From NCBI GenBank assembly GCA_030673525.1, contig DAOVIY010000017.1:1-10321 (forward strand): a stretch of 10,321 nt of DNA, read 5' to 3'. Under the pieces are notes generated by a model, which did no database searches, was not told the DNA's origin, and saw only the letters and a list, made by a program, of their open reading frames with translations. The position numbers and the translations under genes are program-made. Below are positions 1 through 6,493 of this stretch, piece after piece; within the stretch, counting starts at the first letter, position 1, and the number at the start of each line of letters is the position of its first letter. This DNA comes from a bacterium (GTDB lineage: Bacteria > Patescibacteriota > Minisyncoccia > UBA6257).

Positions 1-395
1 CCTTCAATTAATGCAAAAGGAGGCGTTGGAATAACAAATCTTTTAATTTCTTCAGCAATCCTTTCAATGCCAATTCCTAAAGGTTTAAGCTTATAACCCG
101 TACAGGTAGGACAAATTAAGGGCATAGAAGTATTATAATTGCAATGATGACAAATAAGCTTAGATTTATTATGAAACACCAAAGGGATATCACAATTCTG
201 GCATTTAAATACAAAACCACATTCCTGGCATATAATGCTTGTTGCTAACCCTCTTCTATTAATAAAAATGACAATTCTTTTTCCTTTTTTTAGGGCTTTT
301 TGAATTTCAATAAAAGCATCAGGAGAAATGGCCTGAAATGTTCTTTTTTCTTTTCTGATTTTCTTTAAATCAATAATTTTAATAATAGGCATCAT
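1..395 (-). CDS. priA: PriA C-terminal half (zinc-binding and helicase C region), separate frame, runs off left edge
   Basis: Not preceded by its own promoter; read by hand from the minus strand starting at ATG 395 or 392, and open to the window edge (about 131 residues). It contains the PriA motif INRRG (about residues 45-49) followed by eight cysteines in four CxxC pairs (about residues 56/59, 65/68, 82/85, 95/98). Their spacing matches the two-zinc domain of PriA used in primosome assembly at stalled forks. After the zinc domain comes GIGIE, matching the family G-x-G-T-E segment. The frame is +1 relative to the upstream PriA fragment and overlaps it by 17 bases. Roughly 20-25 residues that normally follow the GSATPS motif are missing at the junction. 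Either a frameshifted pseudogene, a genuinely two-piece PriA, or a sequencing indel plus deletion. Family identity is firm; functional status is not. Confidence 0.85.
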   Translation of the reverse strand, partial: MMPIIKIIDLKKIRKEKRTFQAISPDAFIEIQKALKKGKRIVIFINRRGLATSIICQECGFVFKCQNCDIPLVFHNKSKLICHHCNYNTSMPLICPTCTGYKLKPLGIGIERIAEEIKRFVIPTPPFALIE

Positions 396-1224
396 AATAA
401 ATAATTGAAGAATAATAATACAAAGCTAAATAGTTAATAAGAAAAACGACGTTATAATAAGGTTTTTGATCCCATGATTTATAGGAATTATTGTTTCCAT
501 CCACTACAACTACAAGCCCTAAATTTTGCCAAGGCAAAAATAGAGAAGAGCGCCGCCCTATAATTAATCGTGCTTCCTGAGAATTAACTTTTGTCCATAA
601 AGAATTAAATTCTTTAATTTTTAAATCATTTGAGGAAATGAGAATTGGTTCAGAGATTTTAGATGACAATTTAGTAAAATAATAATTCTGATAAAAAATA
701 GTCGGAACAAGAACTAGCACCTGTTTTTTATTTTTAAGATTTGCCTTTATTTCTTTAATAAGATCAGAAAGATTATGGGAACTTGTTTTTTCTATTTTAT
801 TTTCTTTTGCTTTTGAAATTGATGGGTCGAAATATTTTGGGAATTCCTTTTTTTCTGGATATAGTTTTTCGAGATAATTTATTAAAGATTTTATGCGACG
901 TGGTAAAATAATCTTTAAACACAATGAAATTGGATAAAAATAATAATGAGACATAAAATCAGCTAAAAGTAAAAATAATGGTGGAACTATCTGCTTTGAA
1001 GAGATAACTTTATTTATTGGTTTTAAAACAAAATCAGCCTTTTTTAAGGTCGCTTTTTTTGAGGACACAGACGCTGAATTCAACACTATTGCCATTACAT
1101 TTCTGTGCCTTAAGGGTATTTCAACAATAGACCCTTTTATTAAATCCGACTTATAAAAATAAGAAAAAATTTGTGGTTGAAATTTTGGAATATTAGTTAA
1201 TGGAATTACGTTGATGATAAACAT
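379..1224 (-). CDS. priA: PriA N-terminal half, degenerate helicase motor
   Basis: A 281-residue product matching the first part of primosomal protein N'. Residues 1-50 look like the 3'-DNA-binding domain, residues 85-110 match the conserved ADFMSHYY...LP segment, and VLVLVPTI (169-176), RSSLF (225-229) and the strand before VDGNNNSYK match the helicase core. Key catalytic parts are absent. No GxxGSGKT Walker A lies between residues 110 and 168, where only about 60 residues remain, and the usual DEEH box reads DGNN (242-245). The frame then stops at YYDAYY, about where GSATPS should be. So this cannot be an active helicase by family rules; a structural, DNA-binding primosome role is possible. 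It lies 51 bases downstream of thpR on the same strand, with no Shine-Dalgarno. An identical-looking AT-rich element precedes its ATG and that of the nuclease at 7672. Confidence 0.82.
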   Translation of the reverse strand: MFIINVIPLTNIPKFQPQIFSYFYKSDLIKGSIVEIPLRHRNVMAIVLNSASVSSKKATLKKADFVLKPINKVISSKQIVPPLFLLLADFMSHYYFYPISLCLKIILPRRIKSLINYLEKLYPEKKEFPKYFDPSISKAKENKIEKTSSHNLSDLIKEIKANLKNKKQVLVLVPTIFYQNYYFTKLSSKISEPILISSNDLKIKEFNSLWTKVNSQEARLIIGRRSSLFLPWQNLGLVVVVDGNNNSYKSWDQKPYYNVVFLINYLALYYYSSIIYYDAYY

Positions 1225-1230
1225 AAAAAA

Positions 1231-1278
1231 TCAACAAATTACGAATTTAGTTACAAATATACAAATTGTTAATTGTTA
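1231..1278. repeat. AT-rich dispersed element between thpR and priA (5'-type half plus 7-bp-period half)
   Basis: On the minus strand this gap reads, from thpR to priA, TAACAATTAACAATT, then TATATTTGTA, then TAAATTCGTAATTTGTTGA, ending 6 bases before the priA ATG. The first part is a 7-base-period repeat (AACAATT) that overlaps the thpR stop codon. The second part is closely matched just upstream of the nuclease ATG (about 7679-7711), and the first part at the nuclease 3' end (6467-6493). The repeat could be a short dispersed intergenic element or a conserved promoter/leader. Seen directly; function unknown. Confidence 0.6.
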
Positions 1279-1827
1279 GTTGATGCTGAATGTATTTAAA
1301 TCTGTGTATTTTGGTCCTAAACGACTTAACTCGCTTTCTATAACAGATATGGAATTAATTACAAAAGATTGATTAATACTTTCTTCCAATTCTGATAAAT
1401 GCGGTAGTTTTGTTTTATTTTTGAAACGCGCTAAAGTAACATGTGGTCTAAAGAGACGATTTTCTATTTTAAGATTTATTCCTTGATCTATTAATTGATT
1501 TTCTAATGTTTTATGAAGCTTGTCTAAATCTTTTGAAATTTTGCCTTCTGCCCAAATTAGACGAGGGGAGCGTGGATTTGGACCACAAGTTATTTTATTT
1601 AATTTAACATCTATTGGAGAAAATAAAGGTGTTGCATTTTGACAAACCCGGGTAATTTTTAATAAATTATTACTGTCAACATAACCAATAAAAATTAAAG
1701 TTAAATGCAAAGATTCTTTAGGTACCAATCGAAAATAAGCATTATCAAGCTTTTTTTGTTGATAATCTATAAAAATCTTTTTAACATTATTTGGTAAATG
1801 CGAAGCAATGAATATTCTATGTCTCAT
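1276..1827 (-). CDS. thpR: 2H phosphoesterase, RNA 2',3'-cyclic phosphodiesterase / 2'-5' RNA ligase family
   Basis: A 183-residue protein, normal size for the ThpR/LigT family. It has both signature H-x-T-x motifs of the 2H phosphoesterase fold: HLTL at residues 41-44 and HVTL at 129-132, the latter in RPHVTLARFK, which is typical of the bacterial family. The opening RHRIFIASHLP also fits. The enzyme hydrolyses 2',3'-cyclic phosphates of RNA and can join RNA by a 2'-5' bond in vitro; the cellular substrate is generally unclear. It is the first gene of a minus-strand pair with priA, and is divergent from murC. GGGAAGG about 5 bases before the ATG is a reasonable Shine-Dalgarno, unusual among the core genes here. 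The C terminus (SIN, stop) is encoded within the 7-base-period repeat. Confidence 0.9.
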   Translation of the reverse strand: MRHRIFIASHLPNNVKKIFIDYQQKKLDNAYFRLVPKESLHLTLIFIGYVDSNNLLKITRVCQNATPLFSPIDVKLNKITCGPNPRSPRLIWAEGKISKDLDKLHKTLENQLIDQGINLKIENRLFRPHVTLARFKNKTKLPHLSELEESINQSFVINSISVIESELSRLGPKYTDLNTFSIN

Positions 1828-1878
1828 AACCTTCCCTTTATTTTATCTTATTTTTTCTGTGATTTCCAGCTACTAGAA

Positions 1879-1908
1879 TTGACAAAAATAGTGTTTAAAC
1901 TATATAAT
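1879..1908 (+). promoter_or_regulatory. sigma70-type promoter of murC, nearly leaderless
   Basis: TTGACA at 1879-1884 and TATAAT at 1903-1908 are perfect hexamers separated by 18 bases. The expected start of transcription is near 1915, only about 6 bases before the murC ATG at 1921. The sequence just before the ATG has no Shine-Dalgarno. The transcript would therefore be leaderless or nearly so. It should also serve the S41 protease and rplI downstream, since no other promoter is evident. Confidence 0.75.
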
Positions 1909-1920
1909 TACTAAATAGCT

Positions 1921-3339
1921 ATGAAAAAAAAGCGAATTCATCTAATTGGTATTGGTGGAGCAGGAATGACCGCTCTAGCCAATCTCTTATTAGAAAAAGG
2001 ATATTCATTAACAGGTTCTGATAAAAATGATTTTGTAGCAAGAAAGATTTTAGAAAAAAAAGGAGCAAAAATATATATTAACCACAAGGCTAATAATATA
2101 AAAAAAGTAGAAATTGTAGTTTATTCTTCAGCTATTCTTGCTAATAACATTGAAATTAAAACAGCTCAAAGAATGAATGTTCCTTCATTTAACCGTTTTG
2201 ATTTTTTAATAGATATTCTAGGAAAGAAAAAAATTATCAGCATTGCAGGAACTCATGGTAAAAGCACAACTACGGCGATGCTTGCTCATATTTTAAAAAA
2301 AGCAAAACTAAACCCAACAGTTTATTTAGGGGCTAAAAATAAAACGTATCCATTGGGAAGTAAATGGGAATCAGGAAAATATGCTGTTTTGGAAACAGAT
2401 GAACATGACAAGTCCTTTTTAAAAACACCTTCCTTTTTATCAATTATCACTAATGTAGATAATGACCATTTGGATATTAATGGCCCTTATCAAGGTAAAT
2501 TTTCTCTATTAAAAAAAGCTTTTAAAGACTTTTCCCAAAACAACCGAACAAAATTTATTGTTTTTAATAATGATGATTCTTTTTTAAGAAAAGTCGCAAA
2601 AGAAAGCAAAAATAGCCGCAAAAATAAAGTTTTTACTTTTGGAATAGATAATAAAGCCGATTTCTTTGTTAAAAATATTGATTATAAAGGAATGAAAACC
2701 TTTTCAGATTTATTCCTGAATAATAAATTCCAAGGAAGATTAGAACTTTCTTTACCAGAAAAAGAAAATATTTATAATGCTTTAGGCGCTATTGCTGCAT
2801 CACAAATACTTAGAATTCCTTTAAAAGATTGTCTGCGATATTTAAAAATCTTTGGCGGCATAAAAAGAAGATTTTCCATCCTCTATAATAAGAAAATTGC
2901 AGTAGTTGATGATTATGCGCATCACCCAACAGAGATAAAAACCTCTTTAAGGATGGCAAGAAATGTCTTTCCAAAAAGAAGAGTGATATTAATCCTGCAA
3001 CCTCATCGTTATTCACGAGTATCACTTCTCTATAAAGATTATGCTTTTGCAGTAAAAAATTCAGATATTTTATTTTTGCTTCCCATAGACTCTGCCGGAG
3101 AAAAATCTATTAAAGGAGTAAATAGTAAAAAAATATATAAAGAAATATTAAAAACAAAATCTCTAAGCAAAAATAAAGTACATTTTATTGAAAACACGAA
3201 AAATGAAGAATCTTTTCTAAAAGACCTCCTAAAGCTAAAGAAAAGAAATGATGTTTTTCTTTTTACTGGTCCAGGGAAAATAGCGAATATTCCCCCTAAA
3301 TTTATTCATTTATTTAGAAAATATGAAAAAAGATTTTAG
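1921..3339 (+). CDS. murC: UDP-N-acetylmuramate--L-alanine ligase
   Basis: A 472-residue cytoplasmic enzyme that uses ATP to add L-alanine to UDP-MurNAc, the first step of the peptidoglycan stem peptide. Visible in order: the Rossmann glycine motif GIGGAGMTALA (10-20), Mur ligase P-loop GTHGKSTTTAM (110-120), ETDEHDKSF (158-166, where most MurC have EADESD), NVDNDHLD (178-185), GGIKRRF (312-318), the MurC hallmark DDYAHHPTEI (330-339) and QPHRYSR (360-366). Full length for the family. The late motif reads FTGPGKI rather than the more common MGAGDI. ATG at 1921 is fixed by the promoter just upstream. The 3' end overlaps the protease gene by 17 bases, so the two are probably co-transcribed and perhaps translationally coupled. 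Confidence 0.96.
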   Translation: MKKKRIHLIGIGGAGMTALANLLLEKGYSLTGSDKNDFVARKILEKKGAKIYINHKANNIKKVEIVVYSSAILANNIEIKTAQRMNVPSFNRFDFLIDILGKKKIISIAGTHGKSTTTAMLAHILKKAKLNPTVYLGAKNKTYPLGSKWESGKYAVLETDEHDKSFLKTPSFLSIITNVDNDHLDINGPYQGKFSLLKKAFKDFSQNNRTKFIVFNNDDSFLRKVAKESKNSRKNKVFTFGIDNKADFFVKNIDYKGMKTFSDLFLNNKFQGRLELSLPEKENIYNALGAIAASQILRIPLKDCLRYLKIFGGIKRRFSILYNKKIAVVDDYAHHPTEIKTSLRMARNVFPKRRVILILQPHRYSRVSLLYKDYAFAVKNSDILFLLPIDSAGEKSIKGVNSKKIYKEILKTKSLSKNKVHFIENTKNEESFLKDLLKLKKRNDVFLFTGPGKIANIPPKFIHLFRKYEKRF

Positions 3340-4576
3340 AAAAATCTGTTTAATTGTTTTATTTATAGTCTGCCTTGGAAGCGCATGGGTTTTTGGTTTT
3401 TCTCAAGGAGCAAATTGGGGATGGAAAACTAATCTACCCTCTCCTTTTGAAAAGATTATCAATAAAGAAATACCTATAGAAATTTCTGATGCTGATATGG
3501 GTATTTTTTGGGACGCATGGAAAGTTATTTTAGAAAAATATGTTGGTAGAAATGATTTAGACACTCAAAAAATAATTTTAGGCGCTACTAGAGGCATAAT
3601 AAACGCATTGAAAGACCCTTATTCAGAATTTTTGGATTCTGAGCAAACAGAAAATCTTTCTCAGGAATTATCTGGAGAATTCTATGGTGTAGGAATGGAA
3701 ATTGGGAGATATGATGGATTTTTAGTAGTCATTGCACCTCTTCCAGGTACTCCAGCAGAAAAAGCTGGATTGAAGGCAAACGATAAAATTATTAAAATAG
3801 ATGAAACTGAAACAATTGATTTAACTCCATTTGAAGCTGCTAAATTAATACGGGGGCCAGCAGAAACAAAAGTAATATTAACTATTTATCGATCTAATTG
3901 GGATAAAACAAAGAAAATAGAATTAATTAGAAAAAAGATTTCTATTCCTTCAGTAAGATGGGAAAAAATAGATAATAATATTGCTTATCTGAAGATCTAT
4001 AATTTTAATCAACCTCTTACCTTTAATTTTTATAAAACAGCTCTAGAGATTGCTTTTACCAAGCCGCAGGGATTAATCATAGATCTTCGAAATAATCCAG
4101 GCGGATATTTAGAATCAGTCGTTGATATTAGTGGTTGGTTTTTAGAAAAAGGGGATATTATACTTAAAGAAGATTTTGGTAATGATGAAATAAAAATCTT
4201 TCGTGTAAGAATTGGGCAAGCATTACTTAAAAATATTCCTACTGTTATTTTAATAAACGAAGGTACAGCTTCAGCTTCAGAAATATTAGCTGGCGCTTTA
4301 AGAGATAATAGGGGAGTTAAATTAATTGGAGAAAAAAGCTTTGGTAAAGGATCTGTGCAAGAACTAGTTTCCTTAAAAGATAATAATAGCGTTAAAATTA
4401 CTATATCACGCTGGCTGACCCCAAATGGAACTATTATAGAAAGCAATGGTCTTATTCCCGATATTGAAGTAAAAAATGAGGAAGAATTTGGCACTTTCTC
4501 TAAAATAGATTTGGAAAAAGATAAGCAATTACAAACAGCTGTAGTGGAATTACAAAAATTACTAATCACTAATTAA
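3323..4576 (+). CDS. S41 family C-terminal processing protease, membrane-anchored (CtpA-like)
   Basis: A 417-residue protein. Residues 8-26 form an N-terminal signal-anchor helix, putting the protease outside the membrane. A PDZ domain covers about 115-200, with the carboxylate-binding region near YGVGMEIG and PGTPAEKAGL (141-150). The S41 core follows, with the LIIDLRNNPGG strand (251-261) and catalytic residues in GTASASE (Ser317) and FGKGSVQ (Lys342, Gln346). The Ser-to-Lys spacing of 25 and Lys-to-Gln spacing of 4 equal those of the CtpA family Ser-Lys-Gln site. Such enzymes trim the C termini of envelope proteins, often cell-wall hydrolases, which suits its place directly after murC. The start overlaps murC by 17 bases, without a Shine-Dalgarno. 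The stop lies in a 7-base-period ACTAATT-like repeat, giving a C terminus of LITN. Confidence 0.95.
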   Translation: MKKDFRKICLIVLFIVCLGSAWVFGFSQGANWGWKTNLPSPFEKIINKEIPIEISDADMGIFWDAWKVILEKYVGRNDLDTQKIILGATRGIINALKDPYSEFLDSEQTENLSQELSGEFYGVGMEIGRYDGFLVVIAPLPGTPAEKAGLKANDKIIKIDETETIDLTPFEAAKLIRGPAETKVILTIYRSNWDKTKKIELIRKKISIPSVRWEKIDNNIAYLKIYNFNQPLTFNFYKTALEIAFTKPQGLIIDLRNNPGGYLESVVDISGWFLEKGDIILKEDFGNDEIKIFRVRIGQALLKNIPTVILINEGTASASEILAGALRDNRGVKLIGEKSFGKGSVQELVSLKDNNSVKITISRWLTPNGTIIESNGLIPDIEVKNEEEFGTFSKIDLEKDKQLQTAVVELQKLLITN

Positions 4577-4584
4577 TAATCCTT
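4561..4584. repeat. 7-base-period repeat at the protease 3' end
   Basis: The last codons and stop of the S41 protease read ACTAATC, ACTAATT, AATAATC, three successive near-copies of a heptamer. thpR and the nuclease also end in heptamer repeats (AACAATT type), which give the similar C termini ITN, SIN and ENN. Short, and could be low-complexity chance in an AT-rich genome, but three independent cases argue otherwise. Confidence 0.45.
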
Positions 4585-5049
4585 ATGAAGATTTATCTTT
4601 TAAAAAATGTCCCAAGTTTAGGTAATAAAGGAGAAATTAAAAATGTGGCTGATGGTTATGCTATAAATTATCTTTTTCCCCAAAAAATTGCCCAAAGAGT
4701 TAACTCAGATATTATCAAGAAAATCTCAGAGAAAAAAGAACAAAAGATAAAAACTGATAAAAAACAAAAAGAGCAAGCTCTTGAACTAGCCATCCGCCTT
4801 AAAAAGATTATTTTAGAAATCCCGCTTAAATTCTCTGAAAAAGGAAAGGGGGCTTATAGCTCTGTAAACAGCAAAAGAATTGTTGAAGAATTAGAGTCCA
4901 AAAATATTCATTTATTAGAAAACCAGATTGAATTAAAAAAATCCCTCAAAAAAGAAGGACTTTATGATGTGCCTTTAATTCTTCATCCAGAAGTAAAGGC
5001 TTCCTTAAAAATAAGAATTAATGCTATTGTTTCTGAACAGAAGGAATGA
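4585..5049 (+). CDS. rplI: 50S ribosomal protein bL9
   Basis: A 154-residue protein with the bL9 N-terminal signature: MKIYLLKNVPSLGNKG, then GEIKNVADGYAINYLFP, matching the family GxxGEVxxVxxGYARNYLxP pattern. A long charged helix (about 48-85) links it to a C-terminal domain, as in all bL9. It binds 23S rRNA at the base of the L1 stalk and helps maintain frame during translation. It starts 8 bases after the protease stop, with no Shine-Dalgarno, so it is probably the third gene of the murC operon. Its last 26 bases overlap the end of rpmA on the other strand. Some Candidate Phyla Radiation groups are reported to lack bL9, so its presence is mildly informative about placement. Confidence 0.95.
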   Translation: MKIYLLKNVPSLGNKGEIKNVADGYAINYLFPQKIAQRVNSDIIKKISEKKEQKIKTDKKQKEQALELAIRLKKIILEIPLKFSEKGKGAYSSVNSKRIVEELESKNIHLLENQIELKKSLKKEGLYDVPLILHPEVKASLKIRINAIVSEQKE

Positions 5050-5314
5050 CATTTATTAGACTAACTCTTTTTGTTTTACCTGTAAAAGTTTTCCGTCTTT
5101 TACTAGAAAACTTTATTACTCCATTTGTAAGAGCGTAAATAGTATCGTCGCAACCTAATTTAGTATTTAATCCAGGATGCCACTTAGTACCTCTTTGCCT
5201 AATTAAAACATTGCCAGATTTTACTATCTGACCATCAAATTTCTTAACTCCTAATCTCTTGGAACGAGAATCTCTTCCTAATCTTGTTGAACCAGCTGAT
5301 TTAGTATGTGCCAT
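5024..5314 (-). CDS. rpmA: 50S ribosomal protein bL27
   Basis: A 96-residue protein beginning MAHTKSAGSTRLGRDS, the unmistakable bL27 N terminus that reaches towards the peptidyl-transferase centre. It also has SKRLGVKKF and VLIRQRGTKWHPG, both highly conserved. There is no Firmicutes-type N-terminal extension to be cleaved. The gene runs towards rplI, and the two coding ends overlap by 26 bases, so neither can have an ordinary terminator between them. The start codon is only 17 bases from the divergent gene at 5332, and its promoter lies inside that gene. There is no Shine-Dalgarno. bL27 usually pairs with rplU (bL21), which is absent here. Confidence 0.97.
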   Translation of the reverse strand: MAHTKSAGSTRLGRDSRSKRLGVKKFDGQIVKSGNVLIRQRGTKWHPGLNTKLGCDDTIYALTNGVIKFSSKRRKTFTGKTKRVSLINVIPSVQKQ

Positions 5315-5331
5315 ATCTTTTAATAAATTTT

Positions 5332-5700
5332 ATGCCCCACCGTTTGAAAATTCTAACAAAATTTGTTCTGTTTGTCAAAAAGAATTTTTGGCTGTTTAGT
5401 CTGGGATTTTTGAGTATAAGCCTTTCTTTTTCCATTGGGATTATTATTGGAGCTAATATCATTTCTCGTCCACCAATTACTATAGAAAAAGAATTAATAA
5501 CAAGCATTGAGGAACCTACAATAAATAAAACTACAATAACAGCTAAAGAATTTCCATTTGTAGCTAGTTCCAGAGGAAAATATTATTATCCTGTAGATTG
5601 TAATTTATCTAATTCATTAAAAGAAGAAAATAAAATCTATTTTAAAACTCAGCAGGAAGCTGAGAATAGGGGATATATTTATAATACTAGATGCGATTGA
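5332..5700 (+). CDS. small single-pass membrane protein with Ada-like C-terminal tail
   Basis: A 122-residue protein from ATG 5332. A GTG at 5308 would add eight residues but lies inside rpmA and has no Shine-Dalgarno. A basic N terminus (residues 3-18) precedes one transmembrane helix (about 20-45), so the tail is probably extracytoplasmic. Residues 76-122 read FVASSRGKYYYPVDC, then KEENKIYF, QEAENRGY and a terminal Cys-Asp. This pattern (short K-Y-P-C segment, E-N-x-I-x-F, E-A-x-x-x-G-Y, final Cys) resembles the small Ada-type metal-binding modules seen at the ends of Parcubacteria proteins. Only two cysteines (90 and 121) remain, so metal binding is doubtful. The family resemblance is from memory and is an inference. 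A long hairpin follows the stop immediately. Confidence 0.65.
   Translation: MPHRLKILTKFVLFVKKNFWLFSLGFLSISLSFSIGIIIGANIISRPPITIEKELITSIEEPTINKTTITAKEFPFVASSRGKYYYPVDCNLSNSLKEENKIYFKTQQEAENRGYIYNTRCD
5350..5378 (-). promoter_or_regulatory. rpmA promoter embedded in the divergent gene
   Basis: On the minus strand, TTGACA (5373-5378) and TAGAAT (5350-5355) are separated by exactly 17 bases. TG one base before the -10 gives an extended -10. Transcription should start near 5343, leaving an rpmA leader of about 29 bases. The whole promoter lies within the coding region of the plus-strand gene at 5332-5700. Confidence 0.7.
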
Positions 5701-5757
5701 GGAAGCAAATATTTCTCCTTCTCTCCTACATTCCATCAGGAGCAAATACTTGTTTCC
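5701..5757 (+). terminator. long hairpin directly after the stop of the membrane protein gene
   Basis: 5701-5714 pairs with 5744-5757, and 5715-5719 with 5738-5742, separated by a one-base bulge at 5743. The only defects are one G-U wobble and one A-C mismatch, so 18 of 19 positions pair. The loop is 18 bases. It begins the base after the TGA stop. The T-run after it is poor, so it may be a weak terminator or an RNA-stabilising 3' structure. It also separates the core genes from the first cassette leader. Confidence 0.55.
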
Positions 5758-5777
5758 TTGTTGGCGATCTATTTTAT

Positions 5778-5909
5778 GATATTGATATAATAAAAATTAA
5801 TTAGTTCTTGACAGACTAAATAATCCCTGATAAAGTAGAGCTGCATAATTGTGTAACTTGAAAATTTAATAAATAATAAAAATATAGAAAGGAAAAGAGG
5901 TGAAAGAAA
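5778..5909 (+). promoter_or_regulatory. cassette leader 1 (upstream TATAAT box, promoter, conserved 5'UTR, RBS)
   Basis: First and most diverged copy of the repeated leader. It has the upstream GATATTGATATAATAAA box (5778-5794), then TTGACA (5808-5813), a 17-base spacer and TAAAGT (5831-5836, preceded by TG). The 5'UTR core follows, with the variant GCATAATTGTGTAACTTGAA. It ends in AGAGGTG ahead of the ATG at 5910. The spacer keeps the AATAAT and CCTGA bases shared with leaders 4 and 5. Confidence 0.75.
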
Positions 5910-6326
5910 ATGAAAAAGATTTTATTAATTGGAATAGTGGTCTTCATAATACTTTGTATAGCAATCACCCTAAATACTTTTACCATTGGAGATTTGAAAT
6001 CTAAAGTAGCAGATCAACAAATAATCATAGAAGAATTAGTTAAGTATACAGGTTATGATATAAATTCAGATTGTATAACAACTGACGGTAAATTATATAG
6101 AGAACTATGTGAATTAGCAAAATGGGTTCAAGATCACCAACAAATTTTAGAGACGTTAAAAACTAATTTTGAAAGTTGCTATATAATCAATCACTGGCAA
6201 GGTCTACGAATAGATGTCAATGAAGAATGGTTAAAAGAAATACGCGAAGTATTAAAAGATGATCTTCCCGAAGCAATCTTAGATGATCTTCCTAAAGCAA
6301 TCTCACAAAAAAGAGGGAGAGAATAA
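5910..6326 (+). CDS. cassette A: small membrane-anchored protein, unrecognised
   Basis: A 138-residue protein that I do not recognise. Residues 3-22 are a hydrophobic helix after a short basic start, so it is probably a single-pass membrane protein with most of the chain on one side. The rest is mainly charged and helix-prone, and residues 27-45 could start a coiled coil. It contains four cysteines (55, 67, 87 and one in the membrane helix). Near the C terminus the eight-residue unit DDLPEAIL is followed by DDLPKAIS, encoded by two tandem 24-base copies (6258-6281 and 6282-6305). The gene has a cassette leader upstream with a good RBS, and a cassette trailer after its stop. This transcription unit is independent of the core operon. 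Confidence 0.8.
   Translation: MKKILLIGIVVFIILCIAITLNTFTIGDLKSKVADQQIIIEELVKYTGYDINSDCITTDGKLYRELCELAKWVQDHQQILETLKTNFESCYIINHWQGLRIDVNEEWLKEIREVLKDDLPEAILDDLPKAISQKRGRE
6258..6305 (+). repeat. tandem 24-base repeat inside cassette A
   Basis: Two adjacent 24-base units (6258-6281, 6282-6305) each begin GATGATCTTCC and encode DDLP(E/K)AI plus one residue. They differ at only a few positions. An in-frame unit duplication of this kind can vary in copy number by slippage. Confidence 0.8.
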
Positions 6327-6341
6327 AGAGCGAAAAACTTT

Positions 6342-6420
6342 AATAAAATGAGAGAAGCAACCAAGTATAACTAATATTGTTCAAAGTCAAGGCGACCTAA
6401 AAACCGCCTTGTTTTTTTAT
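6342..6420 (+). terminator. cassette trailer 1 with intrinsic terminator
   Basis: The terminator is CAAGGCG (6388-6394) pairing with CGCCTTG (6405-6411), followed by seven T's. The 46 bases before the hairpin (from 6342, through GAGAGAAGCAACCAAG and CTAATATTGTTCAAAG) are also repeated after cassette C: bases 6342-6394 are identical to 8710-8762. By hand count the whole 79-base trailer differs from that copy at three positions, including one gap. Confidence 0.9.
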
Positions 6421-6466
6421 GAAAGAATCAAAATAATGCCTATAATCAAATAACAAAACATTATTT

Positions 6467-6493
6467 CTTGTTATTTGTTAATTGTTAATTGTT
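6467..6493 (-). repeat. AACAATT heptamer repeat at the nuclease 3' end
   Basis: On the minus strand this is AACAATT, AACAATT, AACAAAT, AACAAG: almost four copies of a 7-base unit. The first copy contains the nuclease stop codon. The same repeat follows the thpR stop (about 1263-1278). Confidence 0.6.

Noticed and set aside
379..425. Programmed frameshifting to join the two PriA frames
   Set aside because: The only stretch where both frames are open (382-425) has no recognisable slippery heptamer or stem-loop; mutation, split gene or sequence error is simpler.
4030..4569. A 179-residue minus-strand reading frame
   Set aside because: It is antisense to the well-supported catalytic half of the S41 protease and has no promoter, ribosome site or known motif.
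6378..6390. A tRNA-like T-loop (GTTCAAAG) in the trailer
   Set aside because: No acceptor, anticodon or D arms can be fitted around it; the G-C stretch nearby is the terminator stem.
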